29,656 nucleotides of DNA, taken from assembly GCA_023460935.1 (NCBI GenBank), contig JAEWOI010000012.1, forward strand, positions 1 to 29,656, read 5' to 3'. Every line of letters begins with the position of its first letter. The stretch's first letter is position 1. Below, one piece after another: positions 24,614 through 29,656 of this stretch. The notes beneath the pieces are model-generated. The model saw only the letters and a program-made list of their open reading frames with translations, was not told where the DNA came from and did no database searches. The DNA is from Actinomycetes bacterium. GTDB lineage: Bacteria; Actinomycetota; Actinomycetes; Propionibacteriales; Propionibacteriaceae. Both the position numbers and the translations under genes were made by a program.

Positions 24614-25099
24614 TCAGCCTCCGGGCAGCGGCGGGAGCTCGCCGGTGCTCTCGTAGCTGGTGAGCATGCCGATCCTGCGAGCGTGGCGGGGGTCGCCGCC
24701 GAAGTCGGTGGCCAGGAACACCTCGACCAGTCGCAGGAGCTCCGCGAGCCCGTGCTGGCGCGCACCAACGGCCACCACGTTGGCGTCGTTGTGCTCGCGG
24801 CCCAGACGGGCGGTCTCCTCCGACCAGGCCAGTGCGGCGCGGACGCCCCGCACCTTGTTGGCCGCGATCTGCTCACCGTTTCCTGACCCGCCGATCACCA
24901 CACCCAGCGCGGCCACACCCGAGCCCTGGTCGGCCACGACTGCCTCGGCGGCCCGCAGGCAGTACACCGGGTAGTCGTCTTCGGGGTCGTATCCGGCCGG
25001 GCCGTGGTCGATCGGCTCGTGGCCCTGCTCGGCCAGCCAGGCGACCAGCCGCTCCTTAAGTTCAAGGCCGGCATGGTCGGCACCAACGTGCACCCGCAT
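24614..25099 (-). CDS. rpiB: Ribose-5-phosphate isomerase B
   Basis: Interconverts ribulose 5-phosphate and ribose 5-phosphate in the pentose phosphate pathway. The 161-residue length is normal. Seen: VGADHAGLELKERL (D8 and H9 contact substrate), the phosphate-loop region GGSGNGEQIAANKVRGVRAAL (70-90) and REHNDANVVAVGARQ (101-115, with a catalytic His at 103). The active-site residue is of the mycobacterial type: Ser at the position where E. coli RpiB has Cys, with Glu (E76) as the probable base. It starts at an ATG 6 nt after CAGACT and is divergent from the UPF0303 gene. Confidence 0.95.
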   Translation of the reverse strand: MRVHVGADHAGLELKERLVAWLAEQGHEPIDHGPAGYDPEDDYPVYCLRAAEAVVADQGSGVAALGVVIGGSGNGEQIAANKVRGVRAALAWSEETARLGREHNDANVVAVGARQHGLAELLRLVEVFLATDFGGDPRHARRIGMLTSYESTGELPPLPGG

Positions 25100-25105
25100 G
25101 CAGCC

Positions 25106-25111
25106 AGTCTG
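25106..25111 (-). promoter_or_regulatory. Putative -10 of rpiB
   Basis: CAGACT on the minus strand, 6 nt before the ATG. It is identical in sequence and spacing to the element before the ABC1 kinase gene. Confidence 0.35.
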
Positions 25112-25140
25112 GCACGCGTGCGCGCCCGGACGGGATTGGC

Positions 25141-25146
25141 TAGCGT
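25141..25146 (+). promoter_or_regulatory. Putative -10 of the UPF0303 gene
   Basis: TAGCGT, 6 nt before the GTG at 25153, predicting leaderless transcription. It shares a 53-nt divergent spacer with rpiB. Confidence 0.5.
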
Positions 25147-25152
25147 CTGGCT

Positions 25153-25638
25153 GTGACCAGAAAGGGGCGCGAGATGGGCGAGCTGGCCGACCGGCTGCGG
25201 GCGGAGGACGCTGAACTGCGGTTCGAGGACTTCACGCTGGACGATGCGTGGCGACTGGGCTGCGCCATGCGCGAGGCAGCGCTGGAGGCCGGCCTCGGGG
25301 TCTGCATCGGCATCGTGCTGGGCGAGCAGCGGGTGTTCCACTCCGCCCTGCCGGGCTCCAGCGCCGACAACGACGACTGGCTGGCCCGCAAGACCAGGGT
25401 CGCGCTGCGCTACGGGCAGGCCTCACTGGCGGTGGGGGAGTCGTTCCGGGACGATGGGAAGGACTTCGACCGCGACTCCCGGCTCGACATCGCCAGGTTC
25501 GCCGCACACGGCGGGGTGGTGCCGATCCGGCTGCGGGGCGGTGCTGTGGTCGGCGCCGTCGGTGTCTCGGGGCTGCCGCAGCTCGATGACCACGACTTCG
25601 TCGTCGCGCAGCTACGCGCCTTCCTCGCCCGGGGTTGA
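25153..25638 (+). CDS. UPF0303 / heme-degrading-domain-like protein
   Basis: A 161-residue soluble protein of the UPF0303 family, a relative of GlcG/HbpS (DUF336) proteins annotated as heme-degrading domain-containing. Features: FEDFTLDDAWRLGCAMREAA (about 24-43), CIGIVLGEQRVFHSALPGSS (51-70), DNDDWLARKTRVALRYG (72-88) and the glycine-rich AAHGGVVPIRLRGGAVVGAV (118-137). These are the usual UPF0303 segments. Heme binding has been shown only for some relatives, so it is inference here. The 3' end overlaps the convergent TfoX-N gene by 27 nt. Confidence 0.85.
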   Translation: MTRKGREMGELADRLRAEDAELRFEDFTLDDAWRLGCAMREAALEAGLGVCIGIVLGEQRVFHSALPGSSADNDDWLARKTRVALRYGQASLAVGESFRDDGKDFDRDSRLDIARFAAHGGVVPIRLRGGAVVGAVGVSGLPQLDDHDFVVAQLRAFLARG

Positions 25639-25992
25639 GACCCGCGCCGGCCGGGTGCTTCTCGCGGCCGGCAGGGAGCGCGCGTGGGCCAGGCCCAGCT
25701 CGAGCCAGCGCCGCAGCCCGGTCTCGTCCGGCAACGCCTGCTGCTCGACGAGCAGCCAGCCGTCGAGTTCGCGGCCGTTCATCCGGAAGCGGCGCACCAG
25801 CCGGCCGTCCACCAGGCCCGGGGTCAGTCGCGGGTCGACGCGGACCATGAGCTGCCCGCTGCTCGCAGCAGCCGCCGCGAGGTGACCGCCGGCGAGGAAG
25901 GCGCAGCCGCCGAACATGCGCTTCTCTGTGATGTCCGGCTCGAACGACAGCGCCGCGCGCAGCCGTCCGGCGAGTTCCTCGTCGTAGGGCAC
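25612..25992 (-). CDS. TfoX N-terminal domain protein
   Basis: A 126-residue protein made of a TfoX_N domain: MPYDEELAGRLRAALS, then ITEKRMFGGCAFLAGGHLAA (22-41), QLMVRVDP (47-54) and the C-terminal RPFRMNGRELDGWLLV-type segment reading FRMNGRELDGWLLVEQQALP. Stand-alone TfoX_N proteins are common and their function is unknown; the domain is named after the Haemophilus competence regulator, but competence should not be assumed. The GTG at 25992 is chosen because it lies 6 nt after GATACT and starts at the family's normal N-terminus. The C-terminal ~20 residues are basic, Pro-rich and overlap the opposing UPF0303 gene. Confidence 0.88.
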   Translation of the reverse strand: MPYDEELAGRLRAALSFEPDITEKRMFGGCAFLAGGHLAAAAASSGQLMVRVDPRLTPGLVDGRLVRRFRMNGRELDGWLLVEQQALPDETGLRRWLELGLAHARSLPAARSTRPARVSTPGEEGA

Positions 25993-25998
25993 GCGTCC

Positions 25999-26004
25999 AG
26001 TATC
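25999..26004 (-). promoter_or_regulatory. Putative -10 of the TfoX-N gene
   Basis: GATACT on the minus strand, 6 nt before the GTG at 25992, in the 32-nt gap after the upstream regulator gene. It would allow separate leaderless transcription. Confidence 0.3.
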
Positions 26005-26024
26005 GGGGGCGAGGCAGGGCTGAG

Positions 26025-26660
26025 TCAGCAGTCGGAGCCCCGCGGGATGCCGAGGGTGGCGAGCAGGTCCTCGTGGAACTGCATCCACACCAGCTGGCAC
26101 GAGTCGCGGTCGGGCGCGTCCACCCAGGCGTGCGCGCCGGCTGCCGCGCGCCGGAGTGCAGCGTTGTGCCGCTCGGCGTGGCCGTCGAAGCGGGCGAGCG
26201 CAGCCGCGAGCCCGGCGCAGATCCCCGCCAGGGCCCGGTCCACCTCGGCCAGTGCTGCCAGCACGTCGAGGTCCCAGTCCGGGTCGGTGTGGTCATTGCG
26301 GCGGTGCGGGTCGAAGGACGCCGGCCGGAGCTGCCAGTTCGTGCAGGCCACGCCGTGGCGGGCGTTCAGCGGCAGGAACGCCTGGTGGGCTGCCACCACC
26401 GTCGCCCGGGTGCCGGTGGCGTCCAGTTCGGCTGCGAGCAGGCGCTCGTCCGCGGCCCGGCCCGAATCGGTGAGCGACCACGTGACGTCGCCGAAGAAGT
26501 CCGTGCGCGCCACCCAGCCGCAGGCCTGGTAGTCCAGGAGGTGCTCGCGCACCTCCGCCGGGTCCAGGCGGTACCTCGCTGCGAGCCTCGCCGTCCCTGG
26601 GGCGCCGAGGACCCGGACGCCGTGCAGGACGAGCAGGGCGGGGTCGGACCGGTGGGTCAC
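26025..26660 (-). CDS. Winged-helix regulator-like protein of unknown function
   Basis: A 211-residue protein. Residues about 5-75 look like a winged helix: LLVLHGVRVLG, then TARLAARYRLDPAEVREHLL (candidate HTH) and the wing-like GWVARTDFFGDVTWSLTDSG. The C-terminal half is helical and unfamiliar (WDLDVLAALAEVDRALAGIC, HAWVDAPDRDSCQLVWMQFH, ending in GIPRGSDC). It resembles proteins annotated simply as transcriptional regulators in actinobacteria; the effector is unknown. Its GTG start overlaps the stop of the upstream HTH gene (GTGA), so the two are co-translated. Confidence 0.7.
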   Translation of the reverse strand: MTHRSDPALLVLHGVRVLGAPGTARLAARYRLDPAEVREHLLDYQACGWVARTDFFGDVTWSLTDSGRAADERLLAAELDATGTRATVVAAHQAFLPLNARHGVACTNWQLRPASFDPHRRNDHTDPDWDLDVLAALAEVDRALAGICAGLAAALARFDGHAERHNAALRRAAAGAHAWVDAPDRDSCQLVWMQFHEDLLATLGIPRGSDC

Positions 26661-27061
26661 GACCCGTCACCGGGACGGTCGGTGCGGTGGTGCACCCTGC
26701 CGGCGCGCTGTTGTGCCGCCTGCGGCGAGCCGAGGCCAAGCGCAGCTGCGACCTGCGGCCAGGTGAGGCCGGCTGAGCGCGCGGTGAACAGCAGGCCGGC
26801 CTCCAGCTGGTCCAGTTCCGCCCGGGCGGCCGGCAGGAGTTCGAGTGCTGCCACCAGCGGCTCAACCGCCACCGGCTGGCCAGGGGCCCCGGCGGAGCGC
26901 CACAGCACCCAGCCCACCAGTTCGACGTCCGACAGCGGCTGGCGCACCGGCGCCCAGGGCCGGCGCGAGAGTTGGGCTGCGCCGGCCTCAAGGATCACGT
27001 CGCGGGCGTGCCGGAGGCGCTCGGCCTGTTGTGCATCCTGCATCCAGCGATGGTCGGACAT
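26657..27061 (-). CDS. Small helix-turn-helix protein
   Basis: A 134-residue protein with a candidate HTH at about 87-122: EAGLLFTARSAGLTWPQVAA followed by ALGLGSPQAAQQRAGRV, a pattern seen in small actinobacterial DNA-binding proteins. The N-terminal part (QDAQQAERLRHARDVILEAG) is helical. I do not recognise a named family. The ATG at 27061 is preferred to the adjacent TTG at 27064. Its start codon abuts the symmetric TCAAC/GTTG element (27061-27089), suggesting autoregulation. It is the first gene of a two-gene operon and is divergent from the YHS gene. Confidence 0.7.
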   Translation of the reverse strand: MSDHRWMQDAQQAERLRHARDVILEAGAAQLSRRPWAPVRQPLSDVELVGWVLWRSAGAPGQPVAVEPLVAALELLPAARAELDQLEAGLLFTARSAGLTWPQVAAALGLGSPQAAQQRAGRVHHRTDRPGDGS

Positions 27062-27089
27062 CAACCGGCTGTTGTCAACAATCTGTTGA
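27061..27089. promoter_or_regulatory. Symmetric operator-like element, two CAAC-N5-GTTG sites
   Basis: Two copies of the palindrome CAAC-N5-GTTG (27062-27074 with spacer CGGCT, 27076-27088 with spacer AATCT), separated by a single T and flanked by T and A, so the 29-bp block is a dyad centred on 27075. The two copies also form a direct repeat with a 14-bp period. It lies between the divergent HTH operon and the YHS gene, touching the HTH start codon. The HTH product is the obvious candidate ligand, but this is inference. Confidence 0.6.
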
Positions 27090-27147
27090 GGATGCGCTTG
27101 GCGGCGGACGCTCGCGGGTACCGCTCGGGCAAGGCAAAGGAGAGAAC

Positions 27148-27312
27148 ATGTACAACACCGTTAGCTGTCCGGTCTGCGGCATGGACGTCGAGCAGGACAA
27201 GGCGCCGGCCACCACCACCTACGACGGCCAGACCTACTACTTCTGCTCCGCCGGCTGCCACGAGGCGTTCGTCGCCGATCCCGGCCGTTACGTCGGCAAC
27301 ACCGGTAGCTGA
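27148..27312 (+). CDS. YHS-domain small metal-binding protein
   Basis: A 54-residue protein consisting of a YHS domain: SCPVCGMDVEQDKAP (C7, C10), then TYDGQTYYFCSAGCHEAF (C33, C37) and VADPGRYVG. The YHS fold binds metal through these cysteines and is found in copper and mercury handling proteins and in P-type ATPases; stand-alone forms like this one have no assigned function. The ATG has AGGAGA 5 nt upstream, fixing the start. It is transcribed away from the HTH operon across the CAAC-N5-GTTG element, which could co-regulate it. A hairpin follows 7 nt after the stop. Confidence 0.9.
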   Translation: MYNTVSCPVCGMDVEQDKAPATTTYDGQTYYFCSAGCHEAFVADPGRYVGNTGS

Positions 27313-27319
27313 CCCGCAC

Positions 27320-27340
27320 CCGGCCAGCCTCGGCTGCCGG
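27320..27340. terminator. Hairpin between convergent YHS and membrane-protein genes
   Basis: CCGG-C-CAGC, loop CTCG, GCTG-CCGG: an 8-bp GC-rich stem with one bulged C, in the 40-nt gap between two convergent stop codons. It could serve both genes. No U-tract. Confidence 0.4.
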
Positions 27341-27352
27341 CGCCCGGAGTGG

Positions 27353-29404
27353 TCAGCCGGTGACCGCTGCGCGCCGGGGTGTCAGCAGGAACGCCAGCAG
27401 GTAGAGCGCCGCCACCAGGATGAGCAGGTTGCGGTAGCCGGTGAGCAGCGCCGCGTACTCCAGGCAGCCGCCGACGATCGCGCCCAGCAGGTTCAGGCCG
27501 AACGCGCCCTGGGAGTCGTCCGAAGCTGCGAACCGCTTGGCGAAGGCGACGTTGGCGAGGAAGATCGGCACGAAGGCCAGCAGGGTGGCCGCAACCAGCC
27601 TCGGCACGAACGGCCAGGCCAGCAACCACTCCGGTTGCACCAGGTACGCCACGGCCAGCGAGGCGGCGATCAGCCCCCACACCACTGGCAGTGGTGGTGT
27701 CCGGACGCGCCTGGTGGTCTCGACCGCTGCCAGCACCACCACCAGCACCCCGCCGAACACCAGCGCGTTCACCAGCCACGTGGTGCCGAACAGCAGCGCG
27801 AAGGTGGCGATGTTCTTCGTCTCGAGCAGGAGGAAGGCCGCACCCATGAAGAACAGGTCAGCGTAGGGCCGCATCGAGCGGAACGGTCCGCCGAGCGCCC
27901 GGACGGCGACCAGTGAGATCGCCAGGATGCCGCCGAGGGTCCACAGGTAGATCGCCGGGATGCCGCCGCCGGCGAAGTAGAGGAAGGGCGCGTTGTCAGT
28001 GGCCGGGGCGAGCGCCGTCGGGGCGGGGGTGAAGCCGGAAGCGCACTGCTGGTCGGCAGGGTCCAGGGCGACCGTCACCACGGCCTGGGCGCCGTTGAAC
28101 AGGTCCACGCAGGGCGGGTGGCCGAAGGCTGCGGCAGCGGTGCCGGCCAGCCGGTCGATCAGCCACTGCTCGCGGTAGTAGTTGTACATCGCGAAAGCGC
28201 CACCAGGGGCGAGGTGCTCCCTGGCTGAGGCGAGCGCCTCCTCGGTGAACAGGAACGACTCCAGCCGGATCTGGGACGCGCCGTTGACCAGCGCCAGCGA
28301 GTCGGGCAGGGCGAACAGGATCAGGTCGTACCTGGTGTCGGTGCCTTCGAGGAACGCCCGGCCGTCGTTGACGTGCACGCTCACCCTCTGGTCTGCGTAG
28401 GCCCGGTCGGGGTTGCGTTCTGCGCCGATCTGCAGGATGCGGGGGTCGATGTCCACGGCGTCGACGTGCCGGGCTCCCTTGGCGAGCGCAATGGCGACGT
28501 CCGACCCGGAGCCGGCGCCCACCACCAGCACGTTGCCCAGGTCGCCGGACCAGCGCTGGTACGGCGTGGCGTACTGCTCCTCGCCCTGCTCGAGCTTCCA
28601 CTGCGCCGGCGCCATCAGCTGGTGGGGTACGCCGTTCACCGTGACCAGCACCAGGTCCCCGCCGGCGTACTGCCCGACCTCCTGGGTGGTGACCTTGTAG
28701 TAGGGCGACCACGAGACGGCCGGATTCAGGCTCTCCAGCAGCAGCACGCCCACCAGCGCGACGCCCGCCACCGCGGCCAGCAGCCGCCGGGCGCCGCCAA
28801 CCAGCCAGGTGAACAGGGCCGCCACCACCGCGCCCCACACCACCGAAGCCGCCTGCAGGTAGGAAAGGAGCGTGAACCCTGCGATGCCGAGCAGCGAGCC
28901 GACCAGGTCCCAGCGGTAGGCGGTCAGCGGGCGGAGCCGGCCGAAGCACCGCCCGACCACCTCTGCCGGGCCGGCCAGGATGGCGGCGGTGAGCACGAAG
29001 ACCACCGGCAGCACCACCCACACCGGCGGCCCGGAGACCTCAAGTGAGGTGAAGTAGATGATCCCGCTCCCGGTGCGGTCCACGGCCACCGGGAACTGGT
29101 GCACGGCCAGCACCAGCACGGCGAGGATCACCGGGGCGGCGGGCAGCACGCTCCACCGCTTCCGGGACACGAGGAAGCCCAGGCCGATGCCGAGGAACGA
29201 ACCCAGCAGCACGAAGTTGGAGAAGTAGGACAGGTGCACGATGTTGGCGCCCAGCCAGCGGATCAGCGCCAGCTCGAGGAACAGCATGAGCGCGCTGCCG
29301 GCCACCAGCCGTACGACCACGCTGCGGTCAGCGGTGTGGTCGGCGCCCTCCGGCTCGTTCACCGCTACCAGGTCTAGCGCGGGTCGGTGGCCCTGTTCCG
29401 TCAT
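27353..29404 (-). CDS. Membrane-embedded spermidine-synthase-like protein
   Basis: A 683-residue polytopic protein. Residues 30-225 hold about seven hydrophobic segments (for example ALMLFLELALIRWLG, NFVLLGSFLGIGLGFLV, VVLPVVFVLTAAILAG). Residues ~235-450 form a soluble spermidine-synthase/SAM Rossmann domain with NVLVVGAGSGSDVAIALA (291-308) and VDAVDIDPRILQIG (314-327). The C-terminal ~220 residues add further membrane spans. Aminopropyltransferases usually carry an acidic catalytic motif like DxxDP after the fourth strand; here the site reads YDLILFALPDSLAL (359-372), so true spermidine synthesis is doubtful. Similar three-part proteins are common in bacteria and uncharacterised. The ATG at 29404 lies 8 nt after TAGCGT; a TTG three codons earlier is open but lies inside that hexamer. 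Confidence 0.87.
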   Translation of the reverse strand: MTEQGHRPALDLVAVNEPEGADHTADRSVVVRLVAGSALMLFLELALIRWLGANIVHLSYFSNFVLLGSFLGIGLGFLVSRKRWSVLPAAPVILAVLVLAVHQFPVAVDRTGSGIIYFTSLEVSGPPVWVVLPVVFVLTAAILAGPAEVVGRCFGRLRPLTAYRWDLVGSLLGIAGFTLLSYLQAASVVWGAVVAALFTWLVGGARRLLAAVAGVALVGVLLLESLNPAVSWSPYYKVTTQEVGQYAGGDLVLVTVNGVPHQLMAPAQWKLEQGEEQYATPYQRWSGDLGNVLVVGAGSGSDVAIALAKGARHVDAVDIDPRILQIGAERNPDRAYADQRVSVHVNDGRAFLEGTDTRYDLILFALPDSLALVNGASQIRLESFLFTEEALASAREHLAPGGAFAMYNYYREQWLIDRLAGTAAAAFGHPPCVDLFNGAQAVVTVALDPADQQCASGFTPAPTALAPATDNAPFLYFAGGGIPAIYLWTLGGILAISLVAVRALGGPFRSMRPYADLFFMGAAFLLLETKNIATFALLFGTTWLVNALVFGGVLVVVLAAVETTRRVRTPPLPVVWGLIAASLAVAYLVQPEWLLAWPFVPRLVAATLLAFVPIFLANVAFAKRFAASDDSQGAFGLNLLGAIVGGCLEYAALLTGYRNLLILVAALYLLAFLLTPRRAAVTG

Positions 29405-29412
29405 AGCGGCCA

Positions 29413-29418
29413 ACGCTA
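29413..29418 (-). promoter_or_regulatory. Putative -10 of the membrane spermidine-synthase-like gene
   Basis: TAGCGT on the minus strand, 8 nt before the ATG at 29404, predicting a leaderless or nearly leaderless message. Confidence 0.5.
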
Positions 29419-29606
29419 GCCCCTCGGCTGCGCCGGGGGGCGGACCGGGCCGAAGCCGCCGCCGCCAGCTTCGCGGATCACGCCGGCGGACTCTGGCGAG
29501 TGCTATCGCGCGCTCGATCGCGCCTTTTCGACCAGGCCGGGAAGATCCGCGGTCGAGAGCGCAGATCCGCTCGCTGGTGGTCGTGCCGCGTGTCGGCGCG
29601 GGCTCC

Positions 29607-29612
29607 TAGGCT
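29607..29612 (+). promoter_or_regulatory. Putative -10 of the GNAT gene
   Basis: TAGGCT, 6 nt before the ATG at 29619, predicting leaderless transcription. The 214-nt divergent spacer 29405-29618 shows no gene, but holds short repeats (see findings). Confidence 0.5.
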
Positions 29613-29618
29613 CGCGGC

Positions 29619-29656
29619 ATGACCGTTATCCTGCGGCCGCTCGCCGAGGCTGACCT
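29619..29656 (+). CDS. Probable GNAT N-acetyltransferase, first 12 codons only
   Basis: The frame starts MTVILRPLAEAD and runs off the window. The pattern of a short strand followed by LRPLxEAD is the typical N-terminus of GNAT acetyltransferases (strand beta-1 and the start of helix alpha-1). Twelve residues cannot prove the family. The start is supported by a TAGGCT hexamer 6 nt upstream. Confidence 0.5.
   Translation, partial: MTVILRPLAEAD

Noticed and set aside
24499..24876. Longer N-terminus for the ScyD/ScyE-like gene reaching into rpiB
   Set aside because: It would overlap rpiB on the same strand in another frame and place the signal peptide internally. The ATG at 24498 has a good ribosome-binding site.
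29508..29528. GCGCG/CGCGC hairpin followed by four T, resembling a plus-strand terminator
   Set aside because: The stem is only 5 bp and no plus-strand gene ends upstream of it within range, so I do not call it a terminator.
1..29656. Searched by eye for CRISPR arrays, tRNA genes, transposase or integrase genes and attachment repeats
   Set aside because: No regularly spaced repeats, no cloverleaf-like segments and no mobile-element proteins were found; gaps between genes are all under 300 nt.

Overview
The window is high-GC DNA with GTG/TTG starts, many probable leaderless promoters (a TAnnnT hexamer 6-9 nt before the start codon) and gene families typical of Actinobacteria (UvrD2 with HRDC domain, UPF0182, DUF5679, PPA1309, DUF2342, Lon-like PDZ protease). 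It looks like the chromosome of a free-living actinomycete. I cannot name the genus. I see no tRNA, rRNA, CRISPR array, prophage or insertion sequence. The first ~50 bases are a G/C homopolymer block that is probably a contig-end artefact.

Layout. (1) 1-6960, minus strand: recC-recB-recD, an overlapping operon for the RecBCD helicase-nuclease; recD is cut by the window edge. (2) 7055-9130: uvrD2, a second SF1 helicase transcribed divergently from recC. (3) 9145-11165: a predicted alpha/alpha-toroid protein of unknown function and a SAM methyltransferase, transcribed divergently from a 41-bp promoter region. (4) 11188-13758, minus strand: ABC1/UbiB-like kinase, an orphan RRE/ThiF-like protein and a tiny zinc-ribbon DUF5679 protein. 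(5) 14008-20529: YgjP-like metallopeptidase (+), DUF2342 metalloprotease-like protein (-), then Lon-like PDZ protease, PPA1309-family protein and the large UPF0182 membrane protein (+). From uvrD2 to UPF0182 this resembles, from memory, the M. tuberculosis Rv3198c-Rv3193c neighbourhood, without whiB7. (6) 20716-24498, minus strand: a catalytic/non-catalytic M16 peptidase pair and a secreted ScyD/ScyE-like beta-propeller protein. (7) 24614-27312: rpiB, a UPF0303 protein, a TfoX-N protein, a two-gene helix-turn-helix operon, and a divergent YHS-domain metal-binding protein. The last two units share a symmetric operator-like element. (8) 27353-29404: a membrane-embedded spermidine-synthase-like protein, then the first codons of a probable GNAT acetyltransferase.

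Functionally the left third is double-strand-break processing and DNA unwinding. The middle is a conserved actinobacterial envelope/proteolysis block. The right third is a set of small independent transcription units. The window is mostly core genome. The most interesting leads are the symmetric CAAC-N5-GTTG element, the orphan RRE/E1-like protein beside DUF5679, and RecBCD sitting where mycobacteria carry AdnAB.
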